Origin: Mugil cephalus
Lineage: Eukaryota > Chordata > Actinopteri > Mugiliformes > Mugilidae
Direction of reading: 5' to 3'
Length of the DNA stretch: 64,000 bases
Assembly (NCBI RefSeq): GCF_022458985.1
Contig: NC_061774.1
Span: 21,794,697-21,858,696 of the forward strand
In this document: in pieces, positions 47,603 to 59,415 of the stretch
How positions within the stretch are numbered: position 1 is the first letter of the stretch
Layout: each line of letters opens with the position of its first letter
Position numbers and translations under genes: made by a program
The notes under the pieces: model-generated
What the model was told of the DNA's origin: nothing
Database searches by the model: none
The model's input: only the letters and a program-made list of their open reading frames with translations

Positions 47603-49616
47603 ATGGATGCAGAGAGTCCGCTTCTGTCTTTCATCAAATCAGTGCCTGAACTGAGAGACCCTGGGCCTTTGCTGGAGCATCTGCAATGTTTAGGAGTTGG
47701 ACCTGAGCTACCTGCAGGAGAGTGACCTCCTTTTTGTCCTCAGACCAGTTGAAGCCAGGAAACGTCTGTCACTGCTCAAAAAGACAAGTATGTGTTTTAG
47801 TTTGTACAGAATAAACTTTCACATTAAAAAAATGTGCATAGTCAAAATCTACTTATTAGGTCCACCTGTACTAATCAATGCAGTCCAATACAGCAGTTGT
47901 ACTATGAATTATACTTCAAAGAATCTTCTCTATATTTTTGTTGATGTTTTGAAAAAGGTGATGACTATACACTACACCTTGTTCTTCACTGATTTCATAG
48001 TGGGTCTTAGTGGTGGTGTACTGCATTATATTGAGAAAGGAACAGTTTAAAATATATCAATGGCTACTGAGGATATAATTATGTTAGGTAATAATATACC
48101 CACATTGAGCTATGTGATGTCTGTGTTTAAATATTACTACTATCTGTCCTTTAATAAGGCCAACAACATGTCTTGAACAGTCCTCCAAGCAGCCAGAGCA
48201 ACCAACAGTTGAGCAGAGCCAGTACCAGTACAAGTCCAGTAACACAGTCTGACCAGATGCCCCTCTCTGGTGAGTACATGCATCTGTTGCACACAGTTAC
48301 TCTTTTGGGTTAGATGGGCTGAAAAATAACATAATCTACCTGTAACTTAGTGTAATATAGTACAATCAGCAGCAGTGAATTGACAGTGTGCTTAGAAATG
48401 AGTTTCATCAGTTGGGTCTATCTTCTCTAGATTCTGATTCGGTAGCAAATGACACACAACTCATGATGGAATGGGATTATGGGATGAACACAGGATATTT
48501 TAACACAATGTACAGAAAAAAAATACTTTTGTATCCAGCAGTAGCAATAGTTCCCCACAAGAATATGTTGTTCATTTAGTTCCCATTTATAGTCAGTCTG
48601 GTGTGTATTTTCTTTGTAGTGTGTTGAGATCTTGCAAGCTTGTCTGTCCCAAAGCAACGGTGTCGTCTATAGTGGGACTCGTGTGACTGCTGTGGTGTTG
48701 GAAAAGGCTGTATCTTCTTGCACCTTTATCCTGGTCCTGCCTCTTAAACTGTTATTATCTAATAACCGCTAATATTTTCTGTCTTCTCTTCAGGTGGTTA
48801 CAGCTCAGAAACTGCAACTTCACTACGATCAACAAGTAGTTCAAGTATGGACACCACACCTCGTCAACTGTATAGAGCAGGGGTCGGCAACCCGCGGCTC
48901 CGGAGCCGCATGCAGCTCTTTCGTTCCTCTATTGCAGCTCTCTGCAGCGAGTGGTGCGGAGCAAGGATGCTGATCAAAGCCGTTCACTTTTTCACACTAA
49001 CTGCCTCAGAATAGTGGCAACTAGTCACTCATCAGTGAACAAGCGAGAGTTACACAACAACTGAATGACGCTGAATGCCACACCACACTCATGGTTGTAA
49101 CATCAACCAAAAAACACTGAACTCCCACAGTGCATTGCAGCTCATTTACTAGTTGCTGTCGAGTATTTAATTCAAATGTATTTTTATTTTTCTGCGTTAG
49201 TTTTTTTAAATATAATTCTAAATTTGAATTGATGGTGATCTTTTAACATTAAAATAAAATGTATTTAATTTTTTGTTGCACAAAATATACGCCACAACTG
49301 CCGACGTGCGACACCCGCCGCAGGTCCAGTCCGCTATTTATTGACCTTTCGACCCCAGGTAAGCCAACCATGGATAAATCCCTGTTGCAATTTCGTTTTC
49401 TCTGTAGCAGTTATTTCATTTCATAAATGCAACACACTATGGGCCTAGCATAGAGGTGAAAATGATATATGCAGTGTTATCTTCATTTTAGATGTCAAAG
49501 GGGTTTTGTGGCTCCCAGTGTTTTCTTTCCAAATGGCTCTTTGAGTGTTGAGGGTGCCGACCCCTGGTATAGAGTATGGATTCATTTCCAGTGATGTTTC
49601 ACCAAGTTTCTAATCA
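47603..49616 (+). pseudogene. SAM-domain protein (SAMD3-like) N-terminal fragment, frameshifted and interrupted by a hAT element
   Basis: Exon 47603 to about 47787 starts MDAESPLLSFIKSVPELRDP then LLEHLQCLGV, and after a short frame break LSYLQESDLLFVLRPVEARK, matching the SAM domain start of the SAMD3-like families common in fish (recalled, not searched). A second exon, about 48159-48269, is Ser/Thr/Gln-rich (SSQSNQQLSRASTSTSPVT) and splices in phase to a third (48794 on: GGYSSETATSLRSTSSSS, then DTTPRQLYR), where a hAT element is inserted. The downstream catalytic-looking part of such proteins is absent. An untranslated exon ending near 47299 may lie upstream, and AATAAA is at 49803. The frame break near 47695 and the insertion argue for a dead or truncated gene. 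Confidence 0.55.
48878..49566. mobile_element. Nonautonomous hAT element with 8-bp target duplication
   Basis: Starts CAGGGGTCGGCAACCC and ends GGGTGCCGACCCCTG, an inverted repeat typical of hAT elements. It is flanked by perfect 8-bp direct repeats GTATAGAG (48870-48877 and 49567-49574). Length is 689 bp, with no transposase. Confidence 0.95.
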
Positions 49617-50401
49617 GTGTTGTGGATGTATGGTGACTTGTATGTAAATTGGTAACTCAGCTATTTTTTTTCTTTTTTTTTTTCTTTTTTCTTTCATTAC
49701 CAGTTCAGTTGAATTTTGTTTGTTTTTTTTTGTTTCAGAACCAGTCATTTTAATGAATAGATTTTTCAATATTGCTGTAATAATGACTACCTGCTACAGT
49801 TGAATAAAAAATATGGAGAATGGTGAATTGTAGCTGTTCTTGTTCAGCTTGGTCTCATTTTTTTCTCATGTTCTCATGTTTTGAAAAGATCAAATTATTG
49901 TTGTATACTGTTATATTACATCTAATCTAATATAGCCTACAGCCTTTTTAAATAAAATAATGCCATTAAAACAACTAATAAGAGCACATTTCTGTAACTT
50001 TAAGCATTATTATTCGTTAATTTGCTATCTTTATGGGTAATTTCATTATTTTAAAATGTAAAATGTTTGTAATTAAACGTAAAACAATTAAATATCCATT
50101 TGATGTTTTCAAAAATGAACAGTAAATTCTTGCAGTCTAACCAAATATCTAGTTTTGCAACAGTTTTTGACGTGTTTTGAAAGATTAATCACATTATTTT
50201 GTGTCATATGCTGTTGTATTACATCAAATGTAAATTATTATACAATCTCTTCCCATAAAATAATGTCAAAAACCGTTTAATAACAGTAACTGTAAATTTA
50301 AGCATTATTGTTCGTAATACAACATTTATTTACTATATTTCTAGGTGATTTAATTGTTTTAAAATGTGAAAATATATGTGTATAAATATAATATTATACT
50401 A
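49575..50401. other. 3' side of the SAMD3-like fragment and AT-rich intergenic DNA
   Basis: Includes T-rich runs, an AATAAA at 49803-49808 that could end a transcript from the SAMD3-like locus, then AT-rich DNA with no gene. Confidence 0.4.
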
Positions 50402-50620
50402 CTCTCAGTCCTGTTGATCCTTTAATTAACACAATGCAAACTGGGTAAAATGTGCAGTATTTTTTTATTTTTTTTTAAATGTGTTTAAAGTGAAGGGCCA
50501 ACACACTTTAAGAAAGACAAACGCAGACAGATCCACTGTATCAAACGTAAGCCTCCAAGCACATCGTTTGTGTAGTCATGGCTCCATCTTGTGTTAGATG
50601 TTGGACATGTCAATACTGAC
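50402..50620 (+). pseudogene. st3gal5: Remnant of a fifth st3gal5 copy (intron 6 piece only)
   Basis: CTCTCAGTCCTGTTGA through CATGTCAATACTGAC matches intron 6 of copy A at about 16609-16792 in the same + orientation, with one small T-rich insertion. It has no exon. It joins the LINE at 50621 without a gap, so it is the leftover of a + strand copy whose other parts were lost. Confidence 0.85.
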
Positions 50621-51935
50621 TGAGAGTTATCTTAAGATAAAGTCATTGATATATCTTTGTATCTTTAAGAAACAGGGTTACTAAGGACATCAGAGCAGCT
50701 AAATCTAACTTCTTCATAAATCTCCTGCACGACACTAAAGGAAATCATTGGCAAATCTGTGATTGTCTACAGAAGTTAACTGGGAAATGTCATAATACAA
50801 CAAAGCAATTGGAGACCATTCATAATGGAACCTTATGGAAGACACCAGTAGAAACAGCAACTCTTTTTAACAACCACTATGTTAATTCTGTGAAGTTGAT
50901 TATAAATAGTCCTCAGGCTACTCCCCTATATTCTTTACCAGTTCTCTTTAACCGAAGTGTTTGAATCCAAGGTCACCTCTATAATCACCTCTATTAAGAA
51001 TTCCAAATCAAAAGACATTTTTGGACTAGATGCGTTGCTTTTGAAGAAGCATGCTGCCACTCTCACAGGTCCAATTACTAACGTAATTAATGCCTCAATA
51101 AAGAAGGGTAAATACCTTCAGATTTGGAAATCAGCCATTTTTGTACCTGTTCAGGCGACACAATGGACATGAATAACTATAGTATTATAGTATTTTACCG
51201 GTCATGTCTAAACCCCCCCCCCCCCGTCCTAGGGCCTGTTCTGTTTAGTCTATACATAAATGACCCTACCATCAATTTGCTCAGGATGTGAGGTTCAGAT
51301 GTATGCTGATGATACAGTAATTTATGTTCATGCACAAACTAAGGCACAAGCTGCTACCACGCTCAGTGACACCATGGTACATGTTCAAAAATGGCTGGTT
51401 GATTCACAACTATACCTTAATGTTAAGAAGACAGACAGAATTCACACCCCCTCCATACACACACACACACAAACGCAAAGCCATGGTTTTTCTATTTCTT
51501 TGCGCAGTTTGTCTCTTGCTTTTTGGGATGCTTTCTTGGCTGCTAAATCAATAAAATGAAAGCATGGAATACATAGAAAGGGCATCATTAGTTTTACAGA
51601 TTAGTAGTTACATATACATAAGGTTGCAGTAACTGACCACCATGGCTTTGCGTTTGTGTGTGTGTGTGTGTACGGAGGGGGTTTGAATTCAGTCTTAAAA
51701 ACAGTTAACCACAAATGTGCATGTCTTAGGAGCTACTACAATAATCAGAACATATATAAAGCAGCGCTTTTAAACAAGCTATCATAATTAAAACCAAGCA
51801 CTATTTCTACCCATATATTTCCCTCACTGTGGCTTGCACTGCATCTTGAATGTCACTGTCAGGAGTATGTGGAGGGGTTAGAGGGGTTCTTTTCTGTCTT
51901 TCTTTAGACTTCCTCTCACTCAGGTCATTGATTGA
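50621..51935 (+). mobile_element. Second copy of the LINE
   Basis: Near-identical to parts of 28831-31975, but without the nested Tc1 (empty site near 50908) and with an internal deletion of about 300 bp whose junction is a 13-base C run at about 51212-51225. It keeps the MYADDTVIYV box (about 51299-51328) and the same foldback in its tail (51436-51700). 5' and 3' limits are approximate. Confidence 0.85.
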
Positions 51936-52678
51936 TTTCTGATTCAACCCCATAACAGTGCATGTCAACTTGATGATAAAAACAATGAAATATAGGTAAG
52001 AAAGTATGTTAGCACTTACCTCTCATTACAGGGTCAGCGGGAAAAGATTTGAGTGATGAGAGGAAGTTGGACTGAACCATTATATTTATTTATATTTGTT
52101 GTGCTTTATTTACGAATAATTCTTTTATTTGGGTTAAAGTGGACAGACAACGTATTATATTAACAGAAAGACATGTGGTTACTGACTATTTTTTATTAGT
52201 TTTACATTCAAAGAAAAAGTATTGGTCAGTGGAGACATGCTCAGCAAACCCATAAAAGTTTTCAGAACATTTTTTTAAAAATATCTTTGTGTGTTATAAT
52301 GCAAAGACACATTCCATTTCTTGTGTTAAAATGCAGTTGTGGTGTACTTTATATGAAAATGTTTGAGGTACACCTGTGGGACACAAAGTGCACCGAATTC
52401 AGAGAATCACCCAGATAGATTGATAACTCAAAGGATTGAAATCATTAAATAGTTTCAATATGAAATTTTCTAATTTTCTCCTCTCCTCAAAGAAACTTAA
52501 AATGTGTACATCAGAAGAATTAAACTGCTGCAAACGTCGTCAAGAAGCACTTTGTAAGAAACAAAATACATTATAAGGTGGGCTCTGTTTTTTCTGTACT
52601 TCAGTGTATACCATGTTCTTCTAAAAAAGGACTTCACAACAATAACAGGATGTGCTCTGCAGTGAAATGGCTCAGGGG
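51936..52678 (-). other. LINE/copy D junction and 3' UTR of copy D
   Basis: From about 52440 to 52678 the minus strand matches the start of the copy A 3' UTR. The rest, 51936-52440, is unrelated noncoding DNA, so the copy A poly(A) signal is not conserved; the minus strand does have TTTATT-complement AATAAA-like words near 52085-52110. Confidence 0.5.
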
Positions 52679-55600
52679 TCAGCTGGGGCAGAAGGAGCAG
52701 TGGATCCCCCCCGTCAGGTCAGTGATGGTTCCCTCTCTGACGAGGCTTTGCAAGAGTTGAGTCTCTCTGTCCACATTGTGCGACGTCTGCTGCAGCATGG
52801 CGCTCATAGGCAGGTGGTCGTAGTAGTGCAGTGGCGCCCCCCTCTGGGTCAGATTATAGCCAAAGCCTGCCAGGCTGACCTCATCACACAGCAGACTGGC
52901 TACATTCAGTGCAATAACGCCCAGGGTCGGCACATTCTGCACAAACAAAACAAACACACAAAACTTGTTGCCAGTAGCTCTGTGAAGAATAACAATTTAA
53001 GGTTATTCTTATTGTGTTAATGGTTGTTTTTTGTGCATTGAACCAATCAAAATGGCTTTTGGTCGTGTTTTATCTTTTTGTGCTGTTTTTATTTTGTCCA
53101 TTGGAGTTTACATCCCTCCCTCAGCGACAAGGACAAGGAAACACCATGTGACATGATTCATGCCGCTGTTGCTATGCAACTGGCCAAACAACCACATCAC
53201 CTTGCCACCTACTTTTTTTTTGTATATTTGATCATAATGCTAATTTGATTAAATTTGAATACACTGTTTGTTTTTATTTTACTTACTTTATTCATTAACC
53301 ACACACCTAGACTGTGAACGTGGCTTTGATAAGTTTCTTCTCGCTTGTCTCAAAAGAAACCTTCACCTAAAGCTACATCTGACACTCTACGTCTGTGACT
53401 GTATGACTTGATTCTTGTCAGTATTGACATGTCCAACATCTAACACAAGATGGAGCCACGACTACACAAACGATGTGCTTGGAGGCTGACGTTTGATACA
53501 GTGGTTCTGTCGGCGTTTGTCTTTCGTAAAGTGTGTTGGCTCTTCAGTTTAAACATTTTAAATTGCACATTTTACCCAGTTTGCATTGTGTTAATTAAGT
53601 GGTCAACAGGACAGAGAGACATTTAAAGGTACAGGACGTGTCTATTACCTGGTCCCAGCCCCACTTAGGTGGTCTGGGTGGAGTGTATTTCAGGAGGTCG
53701 AATGCAGTTTCTCTGACGACATGTGGGTTTAGAAGTCTGAACCTGGGCGGCTCAAGAGGGATTTGATCTGGAACCTTCTGCCAGAAGTGCCGCAAGTCCT
53801 GCAGGGGCTGCAACACAAAGAACAACTTTGTTTGTAGAAACTACTCTTTCTCAAAAGCACTGGCTGAAGTTTGGGAATATTGAAAAGGAAGGAAGTATAT
53901 ATTTTAGCTGTCAGAGTAACGTCACATGATCATTAAGAGGATTGCATGTGACAATGGCAGGAGTTAAATTCCTGAACTGAAGCCAACTGTGAGAGATCTG
54001 AACAGAAGTCTGCAGGATCTTCCCCTGGGGGAAAATACCTGATTCTTAAAAAATATAGTAAATCTCTACAAAAACAACACAACTATGATCCAACAACAGA
54101 ATCTGAAACCGGACTCAGGCTCAGGACATTTTGTATCTAAGAAGTATCATTGTTCAGTTGGTCTGAACTCATGTCTAATTACATAATCACAGTTGGATCT
54201 CTAAAATTAGATGAAGTCTGGTTTCATCAGGTCGACCACTACTCACCACACTGAGCTTGTTGATCATAGCAGAGATCCAGCTGATGTCTACACCTTTAAA
54301 CACCACAGCTGCAAACAGGGATTGTGGGTCAGTGTCGGCCCAGTGATGAGGTGTACCCTCTGGGTAACTCATCCTGATGCTGGTTCGATTTCCAACGTCA
54401 ACATGAAACTCTCCCACAGGACCTCTGTTTAACCTGAAGGACCACAGACCAAAGAGTCACTGCCGTTCATTCAGACTGTTATCACCAGAGCACAGACATC
54501 ATCTGAACCGACATGCTCCTTGTTCGACATGAATACACCAAGCAACACTGACAAAGACCATCACACTGTGTGTGAAGTTAATAAAGTCTAACCTGATTAT
54601 GGTGTCAAAGCGGTCAATCAGTAGGCCCAGCTCCAGGCCTTTGAGAATGCCTCCATTTCCTATGACCACACAGCGGTGACATTTACCTGATGTCTTTTCT
54701 GTCTGGGGGGCTGAGTCTGAGGCTGGCAGCTTTAGAGGAAAATACAACCATTACATTTATGCTCTGAACAGGACTTGTTTTCACATGTTAAAGAACCACA
54801 ATCTCACTGTATTAGTGTGATGTGTGTTGCATGTTTGTAGTAAAAAAGACACACAGGGTTAACACACTTACATGTACTATGGTTATTTTCCCTTCATAAA
54901 CTTATTGATAACTTTTCAACAATGTAATATTACTGATGTCATTCGTACTGTTAGTAGATGTTGTATCTGACTAGAGCTGCATTAAGATATTAAGCACGGA
55001 CAGATTTCAAGTAACCACACATACAATACAACACACGGTCGGGGATTATTAAACAACAGCCACATTACAGCAGAATCAAAGAAAGAAAGAAGTTGCATTC
55101 ACCAGCTTAAGTAGCTCCATTACTTTGCCTTCAAGGCCCCTGAACCCAAATGGCGGTGGGTACAGGAAAAGGTCATCAGGAAGGGGCTCATCCTTCCACA
55201 GGAAGGGCTGTTTAACGTAACTGGAAGCAGGGAGATGAGCTGCCAATCTTTGCCTGCTGCTGCTGGGACGACACTGACTCTCCAGAACTCTGTGCACGTG
55301 TTCATGCACTCGCTGTAGTTCAAAAACAAACAACAAAACCTATTAGCTTTAGGGCACTGATGTTATAATGTGACTAGTTATACAAAACCCCCCCTGCATC
55401 ACTTCTACAGACTGTCGGGTTCAAACATTAATATCAGATTGTGCCTTCAGATAACATAAGTTTATAGACATGCGTGACTGGTTTTTACTGCTTCAGTATA
55501 CATACTACAACAGTACTATACAACAGTATCTGCAGCGAAGCAGGAGTTTGGGGTTTTCTGTCAGACAGTGTTGCTAACAAGCTCAGCTCAGATGAACAGG

Positions 55601-57119
55601 CCACGATAACACACCACATACTGCTTGTGTCCTAGTATTATAATAAGAACTGTGCTGCAGCTCTGAACAGGGCGTGGACACGTGACATTTTAGGTACGTA
55701 GAAGCTTATCTTTCACATTTCAGTTAAAACAACATGATTTAAGCAGTTATAACTACCATTCAATCAAAGGCTTATAATTTATAACAGCAGCTTCTCACAG
55801 GAAAGACACTGCTGGTGAATTTCTATATTTGAGTTCTTCGCATATATTAGCACAATCTGATCCACTAAAGCAGTTATATTTTTAAAGCTTACATTTCCAA
55901 ATAGCTAAATATTTACTGGTGCCGGGGGGACTGTCAAAGCTGAAGTGTACAGCCTCAGTAAATTCCTTTTAATTATATGTTTACCTTCAGAGCCCTGCCA
56001 GGTGCTTCTGTCACAGTTCAATATTACAATTTATAGATAGTGAACATGCTGGGAGAAAAGAACTAGTGTGTACAGTATTGCTTTTGGATTAGAATACGAC
56101 GGTAATATGAAGCTGAGCAGCCTAATAAATAGAGCTCTAGGGGACAAGGACCTTGCAAGTGGCCAGTGGGCCCAATTTGTTGATATGTATACATATTTTT
56201 TATTCACATTCCTTAGTGACATGCTATTGCTTTTATAAAAGGGCTGTGTGGGCTATCGGGTCCATGGTACTGATTGTTATTGGGAGTGTGTGTGGTTCTT
56301 TTTTTTTTCTTTCACAGTACTGCATGGTAAAATGAGTATACCCAAATTAATTAAGAGTTGATTTTAACACTTTTAAAGTGTCAATATGGTTCCACACCTC
56401 AGAGTGTTAATTTAACACTTTTTCGAGTGTTGGTACCTTTACACTAAGTTAGTGTAAATTTGACTCTTCTTGTAGTTAAATTTAACACTGCCTAACATCA
56501 ACCAGTGTTAGTTTTTAACACTTTTATGTAGTGTTAGCAATTAACTCTCTCAGAGGACTATTTCTTAACGACACAAGTGTTACCCCCATAACACTTAAAA
56601 GGTGTCAATATAATTCTTATATGATCCTACAAAACATACTTTAATAAAATAAACTTCACTAAAGGGGAGGCGTTAACACTTGGGTTGTTAAATACAGGAT
56701 CAGAGTTTAGAGTAAGAAGCTCGGAATTAATGTTTAATATTAATATTTAAACATTTACACCTAGAGGTTTGATTTAGTGACACTTCCTTTTTACACTCGC
56801 TTCTGACGACAACTATTTATTGACTGAGACTTAATTATAATGGATTAACTCTACCCAGAGTATAATTAACTCTACTAGTGTATGTCTAGTTTAACACCAA
56901 GAATTCAACTCTTCTCAGTTTGCTGTGTGGGTATTCAATAGAGTCGTATAGTACAGCCTGAACACCGTGCTCCAAATTAAACTCACCTTTTGTGCAGGGC
57001 TGAGGTGCCACTCGAAAGGTTCTAGTATTTCTGTCTCCATCAATGGCAGAGAGACCATCACTAAAAACACCAAACCTAAAACCAGAAACAGTGACAACAC
57101 ACACCTACACACACACACA

Positions 57120-57179
<60 letters not shown>

Positions 57180-58014
57180 AGGGGGTGGTTTGAAACAATC
57201 TGGCAAAGAAGCGGAGCATTTAGAGTTTTATAAAGTGAACAAATAAACAGTGACAGTAACAAGTGGTAGATGTTATAGTTTGAATACTGCTTGTTGAATG
57301 CAAAAGGGAAATGCATGAATTTCCGTGTCAATCATTCATTCAACTGACTGGCGTTGATGGTAACGATAAAGCTGTCCAAACGCTAAATGTAAATTAAATA
57401 GGAAAAGAAGCAAATAAACAGCATTTCATAAGTGAAATCAAAGTGGGTGCTCTAATAGCTCAGTCTGTTACATGAAATAGCCACACACTGCAACTCTTCT
57501 ATGTAGATTTGGCTTCCTCAAAATAAAACAAAACAAAAAATCCCAATGCCACGTCATGTCACTGGCAGCTACAGAGAGTGAAGCCACCATCTTCACATGT
57601 AAAACCAAAGTGAAAGCTGCAGTTTACTATGTGTGTGCTCGTTGGTAAAAATGTTGCCTATTCTTATTTTTTACATATGTAAAGAGAGAGTATGAGATAA
57701 TAGGAGGAACCTGTTTTTTACAAAGAATCTTGTTAGAGATGATAAAAGGTTCATCTGAAATAAACAGCTCGTCAGCATGACTGTACTTCTTCTTAAGACT
57801 TTTCTATATGTTGCCATAAAGCATCTCTTTTCACTACTAGCGTGTAGTAAAAAAAAAAGCCACATGATCTTAAAAGAAATGAGATCAATGAGAGATGAAT
57901 GATACGGCTGTTCTGCTTTTAGGGCAGGACAGAGTAAATCAGTCTCGTGTCGTGTCTTTGTGTCGTGTTGAGAGATTATCACCTGTGTGGTGTCCAGCGT
58001 TTGATAAGTTTCAT
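52679..58014 (-). CDS. st3gal5: st3gal5 copy D: GM3 synthase-like sialyltransferase, 7 coding exons, intact frame
   Basis: Minus strand exons 58014-57983, 57104-56987, 55312-55103, 54729-54593, 54433-54247, 53807-53649, 52936-52679. All GT-AG borders and phases hold (1101 nt, 366 aa). Exon 2 is one codon shorter than in copy A (PAQK instead of PAHRK). Signal anchor about 12-33; motif L ([16 protein letters not shown]), motif S ([12 protein letters not shown]), HYYD and HNVDRE are intact, as are the two conserved Cys. Differences from copy A cluster in exon 6 ([10 protein letters not shown] for [10 protein letters not shown]) and include GLLID for GPLID in motif L. Intron 2 carries an AGTGTTA-rich element, and a GT tract of about 70 bases abuts the exon 2 acceptor. 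No copy-A-type promoter exists upstream, so expression is uncertain; it may be a young retained duplicate or an unexpressed copy. Confidence 0.85.
56338..56934. mobile_element. AGTGTTA/TAACACT-rich element in intron 2 of copy D
   Basis: 597 bp bounded by ATACCCA and TGGGTAT inverted termini, a shorter version (internal deletion) of the 8022-9254 element. It lies in a different intron and in the opposite orientation relative to the gene than in copy A, so it is an independent insertion. Confidence 0.7.
57105..57180 (-). repeat. Long GT tract at the exon 2 acceptor of copy D
   Basis: On the + strand about 70 bases of CA with one CAGACA interruption; on the gene strand GT repeats lead into CTGTGTGTGTGTGTAG, the exon 2 acceptor. 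Confidence 0.9.
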
Positions 58015-58384
58015 GTTGTTCTCCTTCACAGTGCACCCTGGGGACTCTTCTGGTCTCACTGCCGAAGACTGAAGCCTTCTGGCTCTCAGCGATATTGTCC
58101 TGGACACACAGGGCGGACACATACTGCCAACAGAAGTCCACTAAACATTAGCCACATCGATAAAAAAATGTATTTGTTAAGCAAAGCCTTCCCTTCTCTC
58201 CATTGGATCTAATCCCCAAAAGCCTCTCACGTTTCTCATGTCACGTGTGTTAATAAACTGTAGATTGTTCTCCTGATACAAACAGTGATTATTATTATTC
58301 ATTTGCAGAAGTGTTGTTTCTAATTGTGAGATATACAAGGGGTCCACTGAGGATTATACAGTACTCTGATTTGCTTTTTTGTAA

Positions 58385-58529
58385 TTGGAATACTGCAGGG
58401 TGGGTTGTGTATCCTGGGACAAGAGTCAAGCATCTCAGCTGTTCGACAGTGGTCACTCAACTTGTCAGTGTCCTTATCAGCATCATCATCCTCATCATCA
58501 TTATCATCATCATCATCATCATCATCACT

Positions 58530-58560
<31 letters not shown>

Positions 58561-59161
58561 CTATTATCGCCATCAGTACTAGGGAGACTGAAGGACACTG
58601 TCTCCAATTCCACTTTTTGCCCCAGTCATATATAGCATTTGCACTGTAATCCTTGAGATCACGGTTGAATTTCACAATTTTGCCTTGTTTCAATTTAGCA
58701 GACAATTTCTCCATGTTTTCCTTTAATTTGTTCTCAAATGTCCATCTGTGTTCTTCTGACTCCTTCTCAGAGAGATGGACTTGTAGTTCTTCAGTCTGTG
58801 TTTGTAGGGCTTTTTTCTGTTTTCTGGCTTCCTCAGTTTATGGGAGAATCAAATCTAGGGAGCATTTGTTAAGAATCGCTTCCCATTTGTCTTAAAATTC
58901 TTCATTCTCATGACCAAAGGATGGAAATTTGTTTAATCTCAGCCCTTTTGGGATCATATCTTTCCTCCAATAATCTGTGACTATGTGCAAATGTGTCTTC
59001 AGTTCTTTTTTCTGAAAGTTTTTGAAGTCTGCCATCTGTGCAGGTTCCTGATCCAAATCCAGAAATGTGTCTTCAACAGTAATGCCCTCATCCTTGGTGT
59101 AGGAGAATGACTTGTTGTTGCTCATCTTTGTCAGTTGTGGATGGGAAGGCGTATTGCACAT
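58385..59161 (-). pseudogene. Penelope-like N-terminal remnant (arm 3)
   Basis: From 59125 down: MSNNKSFSYTKDEG, then [32 protein letters not shown], the charged coiled-coil part and an Asp-rich run encoded by an interrupted GAT tract (about 58475-58565), stopping at CPRIHNPPC. The RT part is lost. Confidence 0.65.
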
Positions 59162-59344
59162 GTAACAGAATATTGCTCATATGTTATTGTTTGTCTACAG
59201 GGAGAAGACCTAATTTTAGAGTCTGACGGCAGAGGGGAGGAAGTACCTGCAATACCACTCCTTTCCACAGTGTGGTGTAAGATGGAGCCCCCTCCACATG
59301 ATCAAGGTTGCCGCCAAGGACAAAGGTAGGCTAACCCTTTGATT

Positions 59345-59415
59345 AACAAATGTGTTACCAGATCCACAAATGTGTAACCAGATCCACAAATGTGTAACCA
59401 GATCCACAAATGCGT
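59345..59415. repeat. 20-bp tandem repeat (arm 3)
   Basis: Units ACCAGATCCACAAATGTGTA, three or more copies, mirror image of 22925-23015. Confidence 0.85.

Noticed and set aside
52652-53020. Open frame on the + strand over copy D exon 7, also seen opposite exon 7 of the other copies
   Set aside because: Antisense shadow of the conserved sialyltransferase exon; it recurs only because the exon is conserved.
56967-57233. Open frame of alternating His-Thr
   Set aside because: Translation of a CA microsatellite on the strand opposite copy D exon 2.
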